A stretch of 64,000 nucleotides of DNA from Bacillota bacterium. GTDB lineage: Bacteria > Bacillota > Sulfobacillia > JAJZYS01 > JAJYTV01. Under the pieces are notes generated by a model that saw only the letters and a program-made list of their open reading frames with translations, was not told the DNA's origin and ran no database searches. Both the position numbers and the translations under genes were made by a program. The DNA lies in assembly GCA_021799275.1 (NCBI GenBank), contig JAJZAT010000018.1:1-64000 (forward strand), given 5' to 3'. The stretch's first letter is position 1. Every line of letters begins with the position of its first letter. Positions 60,543-64,000 of the stretch are shown one piece after another.

Positions 60543-60571
60543 TTCACCGTTAGATTGCATAGCGATATATT
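60543..60571 (+). promoter_or_regulatory. Putative promoter with operator-like repeat before marR
   Basis: TTCACC (60543-60548) and TATATT (60566-60571) are 17 bases apart, matching sigma-A spacing. An inverted repeat TTGCAT...ATGCAA (60555-60585) overlaps the -10 region, a plausible MarR binding site for autoregulation. Confidence 0.5.
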
Positions 60572-60605
60572 TGAGCTGGCATGCAAGGCAAAGGGGTGTG
60601 GCCCT

Positions 60606-61046
60606 GTGGCCAACGAACCGCTGGTCGAGGAACTCATCGCCGTGCTACGCGCGCTGCGCCAGATCACGAACCCCGTCCGGCGCGGCGAGATCACGGCCCA
60701 GCAGTATTGGCTGCTGCGCCTCCTGCACAGCGACGGACCGCTCAGGGTCTCCCAACTCGCGGCTCAGCTCGGCATCGGCCAGAGCGCTGCGACCACCGCC
60801 TGTCAGAGGCTGGCGAGGCAGGGCCTCGTCACGCGCACCAGGCTGCCAGCGGATGAGCGGGTCGTCCTGGTGACCCTGACGGATGCCGGTCGTCGGCGTG
60901 TGGAGGCGTGGCTCGAAACGCGGCGGGCCGTCCTCGCGGACGTCGTCGGGCCGCTGACGCCCGCCGAACGTCAGGACCTTGCGGCACTGCTCGCGAAGGT
61001 CAGGCAGTCGGCCGAGGGCGTCCGCCGCCGGCCCAACCAGCCCTGA
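60606..61046 (+). CDS. MarR-family transcriptional regulator
   Basis: 146 residues from GTG 60606, with AAAGGGG upstream. Winged HTH typical of MarR: RGEITAQQYWLLRLLHSDGP, VSQLAAQLGIGQSAATTACQ and a wing LPADERVVLVTLTDAGRRRV. It probably represses the MFS exporter gene that follows 43 bases later. An inverted repeat lies over its promoter. Confidence 0.88.
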   Translation: MANEPLVEELIAVLRALRQITNPVRRGEITAQQYWLLRLLHSDGPLRVSQLAAQLGIGQSAATTACQRLARQGLVTRTRLPADERVVLVTLTDAGRRRVEAWLETRRAVLADVVGPLTPAERQDLAALLAKVRQSAEGVRRRPNQP

Positions 61047-61089
61047 AGCGCAGCCCCGTACGATCTCTCGCCCATGGGGGGATTCCTGC

Positions 61090-62796
61090 ATGCAGAGGCC
61101 GGCCGCGGCCCCTCCCGGGCCGCACTACAAATGGATAGCCCTTTCGAACACCACCCTCGGCATCTTCATGTCCCTGCTCAATGCCTCGAGCCTGATCATC
61201 GCGCTGCCGGCGGTGTTTCGCGCCATCCACCTCAACCCGCTCGACGCCGCGAACTTCGACTATCTGCTCTGGATCCTGATGGGCTACATGCTCGTGACGG
61301 CGGTGTTCGTCGTGAGCTTCGGGCGCATCGGCGACATGTTCGGGCGCGTGCGCATGTACAACCTGGGCTTCGCCATCTTCACCGCGGCCTCGATCCTGCT
61401 CTCGATCACCTGGAGCCAGGGCACCCAAGGGGCCATGGAACTCATCATCTTCCGCATGCTGCAGGCGATGGGCGGCGCGCTGCTCATGGCCAACTCGGCC
61501 GCCATCCTCACCGACGCCTTCCCGGCCGACCAGCGCGGCATGGCGATGGGCATCAACCAGATGGCCGGTCTCGCGGGCCAGTTCGTCGGCCTCATCCTGG
61601 GCGGCGTGCTGGTGACGATCGACTGGCGCTGGGTCTTCCTGATCAACGTCCCGATCGGACTCTTCGGCACCATCTGGGCGTATGTGCAGCTTCGGGAGAC
61701 GGGCGAGCGGCACCCTGCCCGCATCGACTGGTGGGGCAACCTGCTCTTCGCCGCCGGGCTCACCTTGCTGCTCGTCGGCGTCACCTACGGCATTCGCCCG
61801 TACGGCAGCTCGAACATGGCCTGGCTGAGTCCCTTCGTCATGACGACCATCGCCGCGGGGCTCGTCCTGCTCGGCGTGTTCGTCCTGGTTGAGTATCGCG
61901 TGCCCCAGCCGATGTTCGAGATGCATCTCTTCAGCATCCGGGCGTTCTCCGCGGGCAACATCGCCGGCCTCACGTCGTCGATCGGCCGTGGCGGGCTGCA
62001 GTTCCTGCTGATCATCTGGCTGCAAGGCATCTGGTTACCCATCCATGGCTACGACTTCGCCGAGACGCCACTCTGGGCGGGCATCTACATGTTGCCGCTG
62101 ACCCTCGGTTTCCTCCTGGCGGGACCGCTCTCCGGCTATCTCTCGGACCGCTACGGCGCACGCCCCTTCGCCACCGGCGGCATGGTGCTCGCCGCCGCAT
62201 CCTTCCTGCTGCTCATGGCCCTGCCCGCCGACTTCGCCTATCCGCTCTTCGCCGTCATCCTGTTCGTGAACGGCATCAGCTTCGGTCTCTTCGGCGCGCC
62301 GAACACGACGGGCATCATGAACAGCGTGCCCGCCCGCTACCGCGGTGCCGCGTCCGGCATGCGGGCGACGTTCCAGAACACGGGCATGCCGCTTTCGATC
62401 GGCGTCTTCTTTTCGTTCATGATTCTCGGACTCAGCGCCCACGTGCCTTCCGTCATGCTGCGCGGCCTGACGGCGGAGGGCGTGCCCGCCGCCCTCGCGG
62501 CGCGCCTCTCGCACCTTCCGCCCGTCAGTTACCTATTCGCAGCATTCCTGGGCGAGAATCCGCTCGCGACGCTGCTTGGACCGAAGATCCTGCACGCCCT
62601 GCCGCACGCTTCCGCGGCGCGTCTCGTCGGCCGCTCGTTCTTCCCCTCGCTGATCGCGGGTCCGTTCCACAGCGGCCTTGTGGTGACGCTCACGTTCGCG
62701 ATCGTGATGTGTCTCATCGCGGCCGGCGCATCGTGGCTGCGCGGCGGACGTTTCGTCTACGAAGAGCAGGCCAGCGAGGGCCATCACCGCGCCTGA
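61090..62796 (+). CDS. MFS drug exporter, DHA2 (14-helix) family
   Basis: 568 residues and about 14 membrane helices. Family motifs: motif A GRIGDMFGRVRMYNLG, SLLNASSLIIALPAVFRAIH near the N-terminus and the Gly-rich DHA2 motif GGALLMANSAAILTDAFPAD. Such exporters use proton antiport to remove drugs or toxic metabolites. It is probably controlled by the adjacent marR-type gene. ATG 61090 follows GGGGGGATT. Confidence 0.88.
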   Translation: MQRPAAAPPGPHYKWIALSNTTLGIFMSLLNASSLIIALPAVFRAIHLNPLDAANFDYLLWILMGYMLVTAVFVVSFGRIGDMFGRVRMYNLGFAIFTAASILLSITWSQGTQGAMELIIFRMLQAMGGALLMANSAAILTDAFPADQRGMAMGINQMAGLAGQFVGLILGGVLVTIDWRWVFLINVPIGLFGTIWAYVQLRETGERHPARIDWWGNLLFAAGLTLLLVGVTYGIRPYGSSNMAWLSPFVMTTIAAGLVLLGVFVLVEYRVPQPMFEMHLFSIRAFSAGNIAGLTSSIGRGGLQFLLIIWLQGIWLPIHGYDFAETPLWAGIYMLPLTLGFLLAGPLSGYLSDRYGARPFATGGMVLAAASFLLLMALPADFAYPLFAVILFVNGISFGLFGAPNTTGIMNSVPARYRGAASGMRATFQNTGMPLSIGVFFSFMILGLSAHVPSVMLRGLTAEGVPAALAARLSHLPPVSYLFAAFLGENPLATLLGPKILHALPHASAARLVGRSFFPSLIAGPFHSGLVVTLTFAIVMCLIAAGASWLRGGRFVYEEQASEGHHRA

Positions 62797-62899
62797 AGCC
62801 GACTTGCCGCATCGCGCCTTTGATGCCAGCAATCCCTTGTCTAGCGCGCCATGCCTCGGCAGACCGTAACTTCGACCGCAACTAGGGAGGAGTGACGGC

Positions 62900-64000
62900 A
62901 TGTCAGGGCGATGGACGAAGGCGGCAGCCCTGGGGCTGCTCGTGGTCACGCTGGCCGGATGCTCGACGACGGCCGCGCCGAAGAAGAAGGGGACCGCCGC
63001 GGAGCCGGTGCGCAACGCGACGGCGCACGTCACGCGCGGCACGGACCGCATGATCCGCGGCGCGACGGGACGGGGCTCAGGCAGCATGGGCACCTGGTTC
63101 AGCGGCCTTTGGGGAGGATCGAACCGGGGTACCGCGTACGGTACCGGATCCACCAGCACCCGGATGGGCGCAGGCATGACACGCGGCACCTACCCGACGC
63201 CGGTGACGGGGACGGGTGGCGCCAGGACCGGCGGCACCGGCGCCAGCTTCGGCGCTTCTAGCACCAGGAGGGGCCCCGGCGGCACAGGGCTGCTCGGCGG
63301 CACGGGCAACACGGGACTCACCGGCGCGGCCGGCACCCGCAGGGGCACGAGCGGCGCAAGCATGGGCGGCATGGGCGGTTACGGCATGGGCGGTACGGGC
63401 ACCGTTCGCGGCATGACCGGAGCCAGCAGCACGCGAACGGGCAGCAAGGGAACCACGAGCGCAGCCGGCACAATCGGAAAGCCGCTCCGCGTGGTCGGCT
63501 TCTTCACCGAGGACGCCTCGAAGAAGGGACTCGTCGCGATCGGCCGCGACCCCAAGGCCCTGTCGGACCTCTCGCCGTGGTGGTACACCGTGCAATCGGA
63601 CGGCAGCATCAAGGACACCTCGACGCCCGCCACGCGGGCCTGGGCGGCCAACCACAAGATGCCGCTCATCCCGCTGGTCACAAACGGTGGCGAGTACAAG
63701 GTGCTCACAGACGACACCGCGATGCGCACGGCGGTCGAGAACCTGACGCAGATTGCCCACAAGAACAACTACGCCGGACTCAACGTTGACTTCCAGGGAC
63801 TTCCGTCTTCGGCCCGCAACGGACTCAACGCGTTCGTCGACGACCTCGCCCACAACCTGCACGCGATGAACAAGACCATCTCGGTGGACATCATCCCGAC
63901 CCAGGCCCAGACGGGCAGCGGCGGAGCCTACGACGAGGTGACCCTGAGCCACTACGCCGACTACCTCGTCCTCATGACCTACGACCGCCACGACAACACG
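62900..64000 (+). CDS. GH18-like lipoprotein, incomplete at window end
   Basis: ATG 62900 follows AGGGAGGAG. A lipoprotein signal (WTKAAALGLLVVTLAGCSTT) is followed by a long Gly/Thr/Arg-rich repeat region (about residues 40-185, many GGTG, GTSGAS and GMGG units), then a GH18-like barrel: KPLRVVGFFTEDASKKGLVA, KMPLIPLVTNGGEYKVL, YAGLNVDFQGLPSSARNGLN and SHYADYLVLMTYDRHDNT. The active-site motif DxxDxE of GH18 appears as NVDFQ, so the catalytic Glu is replaced by Gln. It may bind rather than cleave its polysaccharide, unless the alignment is misplaced. The 3' end lies outside the window. Confidence 0.75.
   Translation, partial: MSGRWTKAAALGLLVVTLAGCSTTAAPKKKGTAAEPVRNATAHVTRGTDRMIRGATGRGSGSMGTWFSGLWGGSNRGTAYGTGSTSTRMGAGMTRGTYPTPVTGTGGARTGGTGASFGASSTRRGPGGTGLLGGTGNTGLTGAAGTRRGTSGASMGGMGGYGMGGTGTVRGMTGASSTRTGSKGTTSAAGTIGKPLRVVGFFTEDASKKGLVAIGRDPKALSDLSPWWYTVQSDGSIKDTSTPATRAWAANHKMPLIPLVTNGGEYKVLTDDTAMRTAVENLTQIAHKNNYAGLNVDFQGLPSSARNGLNAFVDDLAHNLHAMNKTISVDIIPTQAQTGSGGAYDEVTLSHYADYLVLMTYDRHDNT

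Noticed and set aside
1-64000. CRISPR arrays, rRNA genes and replication origins
   Set aside because: No regularly spaced repeats, no rRNA-like segments and no DnaA-box clusters were noticed on reading both strands.

Overview
The window comes from a high-GC, spore-forming member of the Bacillota (Firmicutes). The main evidence is the block at about 26.1-35.1 kb: spoVB-like flippase, mazG, hup, rqcP (yabO), yabP, yabQ, divIC and an S1-domain yabR-type gene, in the order typical of Gram-positive spore formers. A complete-looking aerobic-type complex I operon with NuoEFG, a FemAB-type peptidoglycan transferase and Shine-Dalgarno-rich starts (many GTG/TTG) agree with this. I cannot name the genus. 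High-GC lineages such as Symbiobacterium-, Thermaerobacter- or Sulfobacillus-like groups are plausible.

About 1-18.7 kb is an accessory region that looks like part of an integrative conjugative element ending at a tRNA-Leu gene (18696-18781, minus). It holds a 5'-truncated serine recombinase, a lipoprotein, a secreted-protein gene that seems broken by an inversion, a TPR-type HTH regulator divergent from a tiny secreted peptide, two overlapping tyrosine recombinases resembling TnpA/TnpB of Tn554-like transposons, an ArdC-like fragment, a prepilin peptidase, a coupled membrane/exported protein pair, and a minus-strand type IV secretion module: pilin (VirB2/TrbC-like), TrbL/VirB6-like membrane protein, zinc-ribbon protein, PrgI, a frameshifted TraC-like gene, VirB4 ATPase and lytic transglycosylase. 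A three-gene AbiEii-type toxin-antitoxin cassette and an unusual tRNA-Trp gene lie inside the module. No relaxase or coupling protein is visible, so the element probably continues to the left of the window.

About 18.8-26 kb is chromosomal: an S9 peptidase, homoserine dehydrogenase, an ornithine-cyclodeaminase-like enzyme coupled to an alpha/beta hydrolase, and an acyl-ACP-reductase-like protein with an operator-like repeat upstream. At 26-35 kb is the sporulation/division/translation block, interrupted by three plus-strand genes (membrane protein, Dabb protein, EamA transporter) and a GH18 glycosidase. At 35.2-48.2 kb is one minus-strand nuo operon, A-B-C-D-E-F-G-H-J-K-L-M-N, with nuoI missing. 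A 738-base intergenic region separates it from a divergent LysR gene and a ferredoxin.

About 50-64 kb carries a DUF6884-like protein, a mismatch-specific uracil-DNA glycosylase, an ECF sigma factor with an anti-sigma-like partner carrying a 13-Asp-box extracellular domain, a moxR-DUF58-transglutaminase operon, a second LysR regulator, a FemAB-like transferase, a marR-MFS efflux pair and the start of a GH18-like lipoprotein cut by the window end.

The observations most worth checking are the HTH-TPR regulator/secreted peptide pair, the element-borne tRNA-Trp with a rewired elbow, the non-AUG starts of hup and rqcP, the missing nuoI, and the sigma factor paired with a propeller-type membrane sensor.
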